Assembly (NCBI GenBank): GCA_018065025.1
Contig: JAGHUB010000343.1
Span: forward strand, 1-16,945
Origin: Candidatus Equihabitans merdae
GTDB taxonomy: Bacteria > Bacillota > Clostridia > Lachnospirales > Lachnospiraceae
Reading direction: 5' to 3'
Length of the DNA stretch: 16,945 nucleotides
Each line of letters opens with the position of its first letter. The first letter of the stretch is position 1. Below, in pieces: positions 7,375-13,330 of the stretch. Below the pieces are notes generated by a model. It had not been told where the DNA came from, did no database searches, and was given only the letters and a program-made list of their open reading frames with translations. Both the position numbers and the translations under genes were made by a program.

Positions 7375-8131
7375 TGGAGTAACAAAAGTATTTGAAGAGA
7401 AGGGCAAGGAACCCCATGTGGTTCTGGAGAATCTGCGCTTCGATATAGAAGAAGGCCAGTTTATTTCTTTGCTGGGTCCTTCCGGCTGCGGAAAGACTAC
7501 CTTGCTGACTATGATGGGCGGCTTTCAGGCACCTACTTCAGGAAAGATCTTACTGGACGGCGTTCCTGTGGAAGGTCCTTCTTCGGAACGTGGTTATGTT
7601 TTTCAGAATTATGCCCTTTTTCCCTGGATGACTGTTGAGAAGAACGTTGCTTATGGGATGAAATTCTCATCCATGTCTGCCAAGGAAAAACAAGAGAAGC
7701 TCAAACGTCTGATTGAGATCGCTCACCTTCAGGGTCATGAAAAGAAATATCCTATTCAGCTTTCAGGCGGTATGCAGCAGAGAGCTGCGGTGGCACGTGC
7801 TTTGGCCGGTCAGCCCAAAGTTCTCCTTCTGGACGAACCTCTTGGCGCGGTTGACTTCCAGATGCGTGAGTTGATGCAGAATGAGCTGGAACATATGGTT
7901 CGTGAAGCTAAGATCACGGTAGTCATGGTTACTCATGATGTTTCAGAGTCCGTTTTCCTTAGCGACAGGGTCATCGTTTTAAGCAGCAACAAGGGCCGCG
8001 TTGTAGCTGACGTACCCATCGATCTGCCTCGCCCTCGTGATCGCAGCAGCGAAGAGTTTGATAAATATGTATTTAAGTTAACTAATCTGGTTCGCAGAGC
8101 TTTCCAGGAACGAACAGATACAACATTTTAA
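7355..8131 (+). CDS. saoA: ABC transporter ATP-binding protein, SaoA-like
   Basis: This is the cytoplasmic ATPase that powers the importer, 258 residues. All motifs are intact: Walker A GPSGCGKT (41-48), Q-loop Gln84 in VFQNYALFPW, signature LSGGM (136-140), Walker B VLLLDE (156-161), D-loop LGAVD and switch His194 (VTHDVSES). Overall it resembles SsuB/TauB/NrtD ATPases, so sequence alone would give a generic nitrate/sulfonate/taurine label. The Cys-rich neighbours argue against that substrate. GGAGGT (7343-7348) lies 6 bases before the ATG, and the gene overlaps the permease gene by 20 bases. The symbol saoA comes from operon context and recalled naming. Confidence 0.93.
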   Translation: MARLSVDGVTKVFEEKGKEPHVVLENLRFDIEEGQFISLLGPSGCGKTTLLTMMGGFQAPTSGKILLDGVPVEGPSSERGYVFQNYALFPWMTVEKNVAYGMKFSSMSAKEKQEKLKRLIEIAHLQGHEKKYPIQLSGGMQQRAAVARALAGQPKVLLLDEPLGAVDFQMRELMQNELEHMVREAKITVVMVTHDVSESVFLSDRVIVLSSNKGRVVADVPIDLPRPRDRSSEEFDKYVFKLTNLVRRAFQERTDTTF

Positions 8132-8151
8132 TTTAAGGAGGTTTTTTAAAA

Positions 8152-8409
8152 ATGAAACATCCGTGTCTTGAATTTATTACTGCTTGTGCTTGTTGTGCCA
8201 CACTTGGTGAGTTTGTTAAAGAACTTGCCCCGGATTTCCCGGAAGTTGAAACTCGCGTCTATGTAGCCGGTGAAGATACTGACTACATACCTAAATATGG
8301 TGCTGTCAGCAGCAGTATCTGTGTATTAAATGAATCTGAAGTGCTGGAAGACCTTTCTAAGTCAGGTATTCGCAAAGCCTTCCAGACTTTAGCTGCTTCT
8401 GCTAAATAA
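8152..8409 (+). CDS. saoT: Small thioredoxin-like CxCC protein, SaoT-like
   Basis: This is an 85-residue cytoplasmic protein with no signal peptide. After a short beta strand (CLEFITAC) comes the thiol cluster ACACCATL with Cys12, Cys14 and Cys15, then a helix (LGEFVKELAP), a beta strand (VETRVYVAG) and a segment VSSSICVLN with Cys57 before an amphipathic helix. This order resembles a minimal thioredoxin fold, but the active site is CxCC rather than CxxC. I recall the family name thioredoxin-like (seleno)protein SaoT. Here it is an all-Cys form. It could be a metallochaperone or reductant that receives cargo after import. A strong AAGGAGG site lies 11 bases upstream. It sits between the ATPase and the efflux permease. 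Confidence 0.78.
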   Translation: MKHPCLEFITACACCATLGEFVKELAPDFPEVETRVYVAGEDTDYIPKYGAVSSSICVLNESEVLEDLSKSGIRKAFQTLAASAK

Positions 8410-8416
8410 AAAATAA

Positions 8417-8432
8417 CCGTCAAAACAGACGG
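8417..8432 (+). other. Small intergenic hairpin
   Basis: CCGTC (8417-8421) and GACGG (8428-8432) flank AAAACA. The stem is short and lacks a T-tract. The downstream start at 8450 has only a poor ribosome site (GGCGGT, 8439-8444), so this hairpin may influence its translation. That is weak inference. Confidence 0.3.
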
Positions 8433-8449
8433 ATCACCGGCGGTAACGT

Positions 8450-9532
8450 ATGTTTATTATCCAATTTGTCAAGGATATTGTCATTTCCGCCATGAGCATG
8501 CTGAACAGTGCCTCTCCCTGGATATTGTTCAGTTTCGCTGTGGCAGGTGTCATTCACGAGTTTGTTAGTTCGGATTTTATGAAAAAATCCACCATCGGCT
8601 CAACTAAGATAACCGGGCTGCTTGGTTCCACATTGACAGGTATGTGCTTGCCGATCTGCAGCTGCGGAACCATTCCGCTGGGTGTCAGTATGTATTATTC
8701 CGGAGCTTATCTGGGCCCAACACTGACATTTATGACAGCCTCCCCCATGATCAATCCAATAGCCATCTTGCTGGCTTTTGGCCTTCTGGGGAAAGAGATC
8801 GCCATTATTTACATACTGATGGGTTTCTTTTGTCCAATGCTGATCGGTCTTATTGCCAATCATTTCGGCGGCGATGAGCTCTATTATAAACCGGCTTATG
8901 AACAGACCCGTATTCAACTTAATTTAAAGAAGGCTAAGCGTACCGTTAAGCAGCGGGTTAAGGCAGGACTTAAGTGGTCCTTTACAGATTTGGCTGTGGT
9001 TATCAGTAAGTTTACTGTTTCAGGTATGCTGATCGCAGGTGTGTTATTTACAGTTGTTCCTCAGGGTGCTATTCAGAGATATCTGGGTGACCCCGGCATC
9101 ATTTCTTTGCTGGGAATCACTGTGGTAGCAGCCTTGATGTATGTATGCGCTGTAGGCCATATTCCTTTCATAGCAGCTATTGTTGCCAGTGGGGCAGCAC
9201 CGGGTGTTGCTATTACTTTCCTGATGGCCGGTTGTGCCACAAATATTGCGGAGCTTCTGACTATTCGGAAGACCATCGGCAAACGAGCCGTTGCTTTGTA
9301 TGCTGTGTCCGTTATTGCTTTATCTGAGTTGGGAGGCTATCTGGCCAATCACCTGTTGCCTAACTTCAAACCGGTACTGGATTACGATGCAGTGACACAC
9401 AGCATTAAAAATGCCAATGTTTTTATTATTCAGTTTCCGGACTGGCTGCAGACTCTCTGCAGTTGTGTGATGATCGTATACGCCTGTGTGGCATTTGTTC
9501 GTTGGTTCAGAAAGAAATGGAGCCATGACTAA
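8450..9532 (+). CDS. saoE: CxCG-motif efflux permease, SaoE-like (PF03773/ArsP type)
   Basis: This is a 360-residue polytopic membrane protein. First half: LPICSCGTIPLG (67-78), then SPMINPIAILLAFGLLG. Second half: YVCAVGHIPF (231-240), a glycine-alanine stretch, and GCATNIAELL (261-270). The two halves are separated by a basic cytoplasmic loop (about 150-178). A final hydrophobic helix carries LCSC (336-339). The CxCG motif and repeat structure are those of the ArsP/YraQ permeases, some of which export organoarsenicals. The NCBIfam name efflux transporter SaoE fits this place in the operon. Compared with the permease at 3411-4415 it has a longer C-terminus. The stop codon overlaps the start of the next gene (ATGACTAA). 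The likely role is export of the processed metal or metalloid product. Confidence 0.85.
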   Translation: MFIIQFVKDIVISAMSMLNSASPWILFSFAVAGVIHEFVSSDFMKKSTIGSTKITGLLGSTLTGMCLPICSCGTIPLGVSMYYSGAYLGPTLTFMTASPMINPIAILLAFGLLGKEIAIIYILMGFFCPMLIGLIANHFGGDELYYKPAYEQTRIQLNLKKAKRTVKQRVKAGLKWSFTDLAVVISKFTVSGMLIAGVLFTVVPQGAIQRYLGDPGIISLLGITVVAALMYVCAVGHIPFIAAIVASGAAPGVAITFLMAGCATNIAELLTIRKTIGKRAVALYAVSVIALSELGGYLANHLLPNFKPVLDYDAVTHSIKNANVFIIQFPDWLQTLCSCVMIVYACVAFVRWFRKKWSHD

Positions 9533-10031
9533 GAGTAAGAAATCGCTTTTATTAACTTTTGGCCTGATCCTTGTCATCATTGTCTGTCTTGCTTTCTTAA
9601 GACAATATCTTCAACAAAAAGAAGACCAGGCAGAAAGCAAGGGTGGTGTTGCCTACGCTGAGATGGTTCGTGACAATGATCCTCTTCTTGTGGAATTTCG
9701 TCAGCGACATCCTGAAAGGACTGTGTTGCTTGCCTGTTCCGAAGATATTACCAATGATGGGAAACGGGATCTGGTTGTGATCTCCCAACTTGATGATGCC
9801 AATACCACTATTGCCCTTATTGATGACGGAAATGGTGGTTTCATAGAAACAGAGCCGGTGCCGGCCCCTAAAGAGAATCAGCATATTCGCTTTATGAATA
9901 TCGATAAACTGGGGGCTATAGAAACCCTGATCACCGGTGAGAAAAATGGTCAGGTGGGCTATGCTGTCTATCGCATCATGGATGATCGAATGGTAGATCT
10001 CTATAGAGACGGCATGGAAGAATGCTGCTAA
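9525..10031 (+). CDS. saoC: Membrane-anchored protein ending in Cys-Cys-COOH, SaoC-like
   Basis: This is a 168-residue protein with a basic N-terminus (TKSKKS), one signal-anchor helix (about 8-25) and an exported domain. Cysteines are at 21 (in the helix), 71 (LLACSEDI) and the two final residues 167-168 (MEECC then stop). Residues 74-84 (DITNDGKRDLV) look like a Ca-binding FG-GAP/EF-type loop, and the domain resembles one blade of such a repeat. I recall the family Cys-Cys-COOH (seleno)protein SaoC, and the C-terminal pair is diagnostic. The start at 9525 gives an 8-base overlap with the efflux gene, and an ATG at 9486 lies inside that gene. A terminal vicinal dithiol on a flexible tail is well placed to pass a thiophilic ion or organometal, as MerA or MerB tail cysteines do. 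That role is inference. Confidence 0.8.
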   Translation: MTKSKKSLLLTFGLILVIIVCLAFLRQYLQQKEDQAESKGGVAYAEMVRDNDPLLVEFRQRHPERTVLLACSEDITNDGKRDLVVISQLDDANTTIALIDDGNGGFIETEPVPAPKENQHIRFMNIDKLGAIETLITGEKNGQVGYAVYRIMDDRMVDLYRDGMEECC

Positions 10032-10103
10032 AGGCAGCTTGAATTTCGTTAAGTGCTTCTAAGGATGAGCTTATAAATAACTAATTAAAAGGAGAAAAAA
10101 ACA

Positions 10104-10436
10104 ATGAAAGTCGCTTATTTATTGGAATCTGAACACGCTAGAGAAATTCTTGAAAACATGATTATTCCGCAGCTTGAAAAAGGAATCCATGGTGCGGATG
10201 TTGTTGGCATGATGTTCTTCTTCGACAACTGCTATATGCTGGTAGAAGGCAATGATATTGCTAACCGTCTGGCTGCCTTATCCGAAAAGACAGGTATGCT
10301 GCTGATGGGTTGTGACCGTTGCTGCATCCAGCGTGAGATCGACAAGAAGCTGATTGCTCCGGCCGGTATCGGCTGCTTCCCCAATGTTTATGCAGCTCTG
10401 GGCGGCGTTGGCGTCGATCAGGTTATCACTCTGTAA
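10104..10436 (+). CDS. saoD: DsrE-related CxxCC protein, SaoD-like
   Basis: This is a 110-residue cytoplasmic protein with a DsrE/DsrF-like alpha/beta pattern: MKVAYLLESEHAREILENMI, a GADVVGMMFFFDN strand, a helix with NRLAALSEKTGMLLMGC and a C-terminal NVYAALGGVGVDQVITL. Cysteines are 43, 70, 73, 74 (GCDRCC) and 91. DsrE-family proteins carry persulfides on conserved cysteines, and the CxxCC cluster would also suit transfer of a metal or chalcogen. The NCBIfam name I recall is DsrE-related protein SaoD. AAGGAG lies about 10 bases upstream. A 72-base gap with no gene or clear structure separates it from saoC, the largest gap within the Sao part. The next gene begins 3 bases after its stop. 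Confidence 0.78.
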   Translation: MKVAYLLESEHAREILENMIIPQLEKGIHGADVVGMMFFFDNCYMLVEGNDIANRLAALSEKTGMLLMGCDRCCIQREIDKKLIAPAGIGCFPNVYAALGGVGVDQVITL

Positions 10437-10439
10437 TAA

Positions 10440-10718
10440 ATGGATTGCAGATATCATCTCGCAGCATTCAGGACAACAACGGCTGCCATGGCAGCAGATG
10501 CCAGATTACGGCGGGAAGAAATCAAAGCTGTATTCATGCCTACCCCTCAGTCAGTCATAGCATCCTGTGGCTTGTCTCTTCGGTTTTCTCCGGATGTTAC
10601 ACAAGATGTGGAGGACTATTTGGATAATGAGATAGGACGAGACATGTACAGTTTGTACGAAGCTGTACGACAGGAAGGTAAAATGCAGTATCGCTCTTTG
10701 CGGGAGAGTGATGAATAA
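10440..10718 (+). CDS. DUF3343 family protein (putative Se/S carrier-like)
   Basis: This is a 92-residue protein. Its N-terminal half matches the DUF3343 pattern: a strand (RYHLAAFRTTTAA), a helix with ADARLRREEI, then IKAVFMPTPQSVIASCGLSLRF, the family core with a single conserved Cys43. DUF3343 proteins are thought to carry sulfur or selenium and are often found beside anaerobic reductases or selenium genes. The function is inferred, not proven. The C-terminal 40 residues are charged and helical. No ribosome site precedes ATG 10440, so it is probably translated by coupling from the gene ending 3 bases upstream. A terminator-like hairpin follows at 10731. It links the thiol-transport genes to the reductase genes. 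Confidence 0.8.
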   Translation: MDCRYHLAAFRTTTAAMAADARLRREEIKAVFMPTPQSVIASCGLSLRFSPDVTQDVEDYLDNEIGRDMYSLYEAVRQEGKMQYRSLRESDE

Positions 10719-10730
10719 GATTTATGGTAT

Positions 10731-10769
10731 GCCTGTCGTGGATCTTTAGGTCTGCGGCAGGCTATTTTT
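10731..10769 (+). terminator. Internal terminator or attenuator before the reductase pair
   Basis: GCCTGTCGTGGA (10731-10742) pairs with TCTGCGGCAGGC (10751-10762): 12 bp with three G-U pairs, an 8-base loop, then TATTTTT (10763-10769). The ribosome site of the first reductase (GGAGAAG) begins at once after the T-tract. Partial read-through would lower reductase expression relative to the transport genes. Confidence 0.7.
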
Positions 10770-10781
10770 GGAGAAGCTATT

Positions 10782-11981
10782 ATGTCCTCTTTACCGGAAC
10801 ATTTTGAAGAATTCGCTGAAGCTCGACGCAATGGGTTTTTACAGGTTAAGAAACTTAAAGACAGCGGCGCCAAGATCGTCGGAACATTTTGCCAGTATAC
10901 ACCGGCGGAGATCATGGATGCCGCAGGCTTATATCAGGTAGGCTTATGCGGCAAGAGTGCAGCACCTATTCCGGCGGCAGAAACTCGACTGCCTTCCAAC
11001 CTGTGTCCTTTGATCAAAGCAAGTTATGGTCATGCGTTGGAGGATAGCTGCCCCTATGCTTATTTTTCCGATATGGTCATGGGTGAAACCACTTGTGACG
11101 GGAAGAAAAAGATGTATGAGATGCTGGGTGAGATCAAACCTATGTATGTCATTCATTTGCCCAATGTGCCGGATAAAAGAAGATCCCTGAAGCCCTGGAC
11201 CATGGAAGTGAGAGCTTTCAAAGAAAATATTGAAGCATTCTTCGGCGTAGAAATTACAGATGAGGCTTTGCGGGAAGCCATCAAATGGGGCAATAAAGAA
11301 AGAATTCAGGCGGCCCGCATCTACGAACTGGGGAAACTGGATCCGCCGGCTATCACCGGCATGCAGATGCGCCATGTGTTGGACGGCGAGCAGTATATGT
11401 TTGACAAACAGAGCCGTTACGACCATGTAGAAGAGATTCTGAATCGCTGTGAGGAAGATCGGCTGCAAGGCAGAGGTCCCTATCAGTTGGATGAACATCC
11501 CTTGCGTATACTGATCTCCGGCGCCGGCTTGGGAGGCACCGAGGATAAGACCATCGGTGTTATCGAAGAACTCGGTGCAGCAGTTGTCTGTTACGAAGGC
11601 TGCAGCGGTATCAGTTCCAGACGCCGTCTGATTGAAGAATCCGATACAAAGGATCCCATTGAATGTATTGCTGAAAAATATCTGGAAGTTCCTTGTGCGG
11701 TTATGTCACCCAATGACCGGAGAATGGAACAGGTCAGGGATACCATTATTGAATGGAAGATAGATGGTGTGGTTCATGTGAACCTGCATTCCTGTCACCC
11801 CTTCGGTATCGAATCACAGCGTATAGCTAAAGTCTGTGCCGGTATGGACATCCCATTCCTGCGTATTGAAACAGACTTCTATCCTAACGATGCAGGTCAG
11901 ATACGTACCCGCATTGAGGCATTTTTAGAGTTATTGGAAGATAATAGGATAACAAGGAAGGAGAGCGAAAACCATGAGTGA
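10782..11981 (+). CDS. Double-cubane-cluster-type anaerobic reductase, copy A (HgdB/YjiM-like)
   Basis: This is a 399-residue member of the HGD-D/2-hydroxyacyl-CoA dehydratase superfamily. It belongs to the subgroup of E. coli YjiM and the Carboxydothermus double-cubane protein, which do ATP-dependent low-potential reductions with an [Fe8S9] cluster. N-terminal cysteines are all present: GTFC (37), GLCG (56), NLCP (75), SCPYAY (90) and TTCDGKKKM (105). C-terminal ones include YEGC (274), VPCAV (305) and HSCHPF (338). It differs from copy B at 246-249, where SGAG replaces TGCP, losing one conserved cysteine. It also has extra cysteines at 223, 295 and 352. GGAGAAG precedes ATG 10782. The gene overlaps copy B by 8 bases. 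No activator ATPase (HgdC/YjiL-type) is in the window. The substrate is unknown. Confidence 0.88.
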   Translation: MSSLPEHFEEFAEARRNGFLQVKKLKDSGAKIVGTFCQYTPAEIMDAAGLYQVGLCGKSAAPIPAAETRLPSNLCPLIKASYGHALEDSCPYAYFSDMVMGETTCDGKKKMYEMLGEIKPMYVIHLPNVPDKRRSLKPWTMEVRAFKENIEAFFGVEITDEALREAIKWGNKERIQAARIYELGKLDPPAITGMQMRHVLDGEQYMFDKQSRYDHVEEILNRCEEDRLQGRGPYQLDEHPLRILISGAGLGGTEDKTIGVIEELGAAVVCYEGCSGISSRRRLIEESDTKDPIECIAEKYLEVPCAVMSPNDRRMEQVRDTIIEWKIDGVVHVNLHSCHPFGIESQRIAKVCAGMDIPFLRIETDFYPNDAGQIRTRIEAFLELLEDNRITRKESENHE

Positions 11982-13137
11982 TAATCGTCTGCCATCAACA
12001 TTTGAAGAGTTTTCGGAAGCTCGTAAGAACGGCTTTCTGAAGGCCAAGGCTATAAAGGATAATGGCGGCAGGATCGCCGGCACATTCTGCACATTTACCC
12101 CCAATGAGATCTTTGATGCTGCCGGTATCCATACGGTCAGCCTTTGCGGCACCAGCGAAGAGACCATCAGTGCAGCAGAAGTGGATCTGCCCAAAAATCT
12201 TTGTCCTTTGATCAAGTCCAGCTATGGTTTCGCTGTATCCGATAAATGTCCCTATACTTATTTCTCTGATATCATCGTGGGTGAGACAACCTGTGATGGT
12301 AAAAAGAAGATGTACGAACTTCTGGGTGAGATCAAAGATGTTCATGTTATGCAGCTCCCTCAGGGCATCGATCGTCCTTACGCCAAGGATATGTGGACAG
12401 CAGAACTGCGTTATCTGATCGAAACACTGGAAAAGAAGTTTGGCGTCACGATCACCGATGAAGAACTCAGAGAGGCCTGCGAGATTCGTAATGAGCAGCG
12501 TCAGGCCAAGGTTGAACTGATGGAACTTCAGAAATTGGTTCCGCCTCCTGCATACAGCAAGAATCTCTATAAAGTACTGGACAGCGGCAATTTCAGTTTT
12601 GACCAGAAGGCATCCACTGAAGCTGTTAAGCAGATGACACAGAAGATCAAAGATGCTTATGATGCCGGCCAACGTCCTGTTTCCGCCGATGCCAAACGTA
12701 TCCTGGTTACCGGCTGTCCTATCGGCGGCGTTCTGGACAAGACCGTTGGTATTATCGAGGAAAATGGCGGCGTTGTCGTCTGCATGGAAAACTGCGGCGG
12801 AATCAAACCGGCTCGTCATATGGTAGATACTTCCAAAGAAGATATTGTAGAAGCCATAGCTGAACGTTATCTGCAGATTGGCTGCGCAGTCATGACACCC
12901 AATAATCAGCGTATGAATCTGCTTCGTCAGTTAGTGGAAGAGTTTAAGGTAGAAGGTATCGTAGATATCATCCTCCAGACCTGTCATCCCTATAGTGTTG
13001 AACGTTATCAGGTCAGGAAGCTGTCTGAAGAACTGGGCATCCCTTATCTGTCTGTAGAAACAGATTATTCCCATTCAGATCAGGGGCAGCTGACAACACG
13101 TCTCAGCGCCTTTATCGAAATGCTGGATGAAGCTTGA
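11974..13137 (+). CDS. Double-cubane-cluster-type anaerobic reductase, copy B (YjiM-like)
   Basis: This is a 387-residue paralogue of copy A, closer to E. coli YjiM by my recollection of that sequence (ETTCDGKKKMYE, TGCPIGG, VETDYS.SDxGQL). Conserved cysteines are 39, 58, 77, 92, 107, 248 (TGCP), 270, 274 (MENC), 304 (IGCAV) and 337 (QTCHPY), so the family set looks complete. Enzymes of this subgroup accept electrons from an ATP-hydrolysing activator and reduce small, hard-to-reduce molecules. They lack the CoA role of true 2-hydroxyacyl-CoA dehydratases. The start overlaps the end of copy A (ATGAGTGA), with GGAGAG upstream. Tandem A/B arrangement suggests a heterodimer. It is the last gene of the block, followed by a strong terminator. 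Confidence 0.92.
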   Translation: MSDNRLPSTFEEFSEARKNGFLKAKAIKDNGGRIAGTFCTFTPNEIFDAAGIHTVSLCGTSEETISAAEVDLPKNLCPLIKSSYGFAVSDKCPYTYFSDIIVGETTCDGKKKMYELLGEIKDVHVMQLPQGIDRPYAKDMWTAELRYLIETLEKKFGVTITDEELREACEIRNEQRQAKVELMELQKLVPPPAYSKNLYKVLDSGNFSFDQKASTEAVKQMTQKIKDAYDAGQRPVSADAKRILVTGCPIGGVLDKTVGIIEENGGVVVCMENCGGIKPARHMVDTSKEDIVEAIAERYLQIGCAVMTPNNQRMNLLRQLVEEFKVEGIVDIILQTCHPYSVERYQVRKLSEELGIPYLSVETDYSHSDQGQLTTRLSAFIEMLDEA

Positions 13138-13176
13138 TCTTTTTCCGGTCAAAAAAATAATAAATAAAATGGTATG

Positions 13177-13215
13177 AAACAGCATCGGCCAACACTCGCC
13201 GGTGCTGTTTTTTTT
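13177..13215 (+). terminator. Rho-independent terminator closing the accessory block
   Basis: AACAGCATCGGC (13178-13189) pairs with GCCGGTGCTGTT (13198-13209) with one G-U pair. The loop has 8 bases and an unbroken T-run extends to 13215. It insulates the block from the mraZ promoter. Confidence 0.93.
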
Positions 13216-13248
13216 ACCTTTTTACATCTTTAAGACACCCTAAATCCC

Positions 13249-13277
13249 TTGATTTATCCCCCTATGTGGCGTAAAAT
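13249..13277 (+). promoter_or_regulatory. mraZ (dcw cluster) promoter
   Basis: TTGATT (13249-13254), a 17-base spacer and TAAAAT (13272-13277) give a good sigma-A promoter. Transcription would start near 13284, so the MraZ boxes lie in the first 35 or so transcribed bases. Confidence 0.65.
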
Positions 13278-13286
13278 ACCTTGTAA

Positions 13287-13321
13287 GTGGTATGAAATGG
13301 GTCAAAATGTCACGAAATGGG
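13287..13321 (+). promoter_or_regulatory. MraZ-box direct repeats (10-bp period)
   Basis: Four direct repeats with a 10-base period: GTGG (13287), ATGGG (13297), ATGTC (13307, degenerate) and ATGGG (13317). A further GTGG at 13266 lies about two turns upstream. MraZ is known to autorepress the dcw operon by binding TGGG-type repeats spaced one helical turn apart. The last box runs into the GGGAG ribosome site of mraZ. Confidence 0.7.
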
Positions 13322-13330
13322 AGATAACGC

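Noticed and set aside
4466..8131. Nitrate/sulfonate/taurine ABC transporter.
   Set aside because: The ATPase and permease fit this broad family, but the binding proteins are unusually Cys-rich and the neighbours are thiol carriers and CxCG permeases.
8417..8432. Terminator between the CxCC protein and efflux genes.
   Set aside because: The stem is only 5 bp and there is no T-tract.
4466..10718. Hidden selenocysteine codons (in-frame TGA) in the cassette.
   Set aside because: The Sao-type genes end in TAA or in TGA with no sensible continuation; the TGA at 7372 is followed in frame by another stop after six codons. All cluster positions are read as Cys.
10782..13137. Calling both reductases 2-hydroxyacyl-CoA dehydratase subunits.
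   Set aside because: No CoA-transferase, activase or acyl-CoA gene is nearby, and the TTCDGKKKM and NLCPLIK motifs fit the YjiM/double-cubane subgroup. Superfamily membership alone does not support the dehydratase name.
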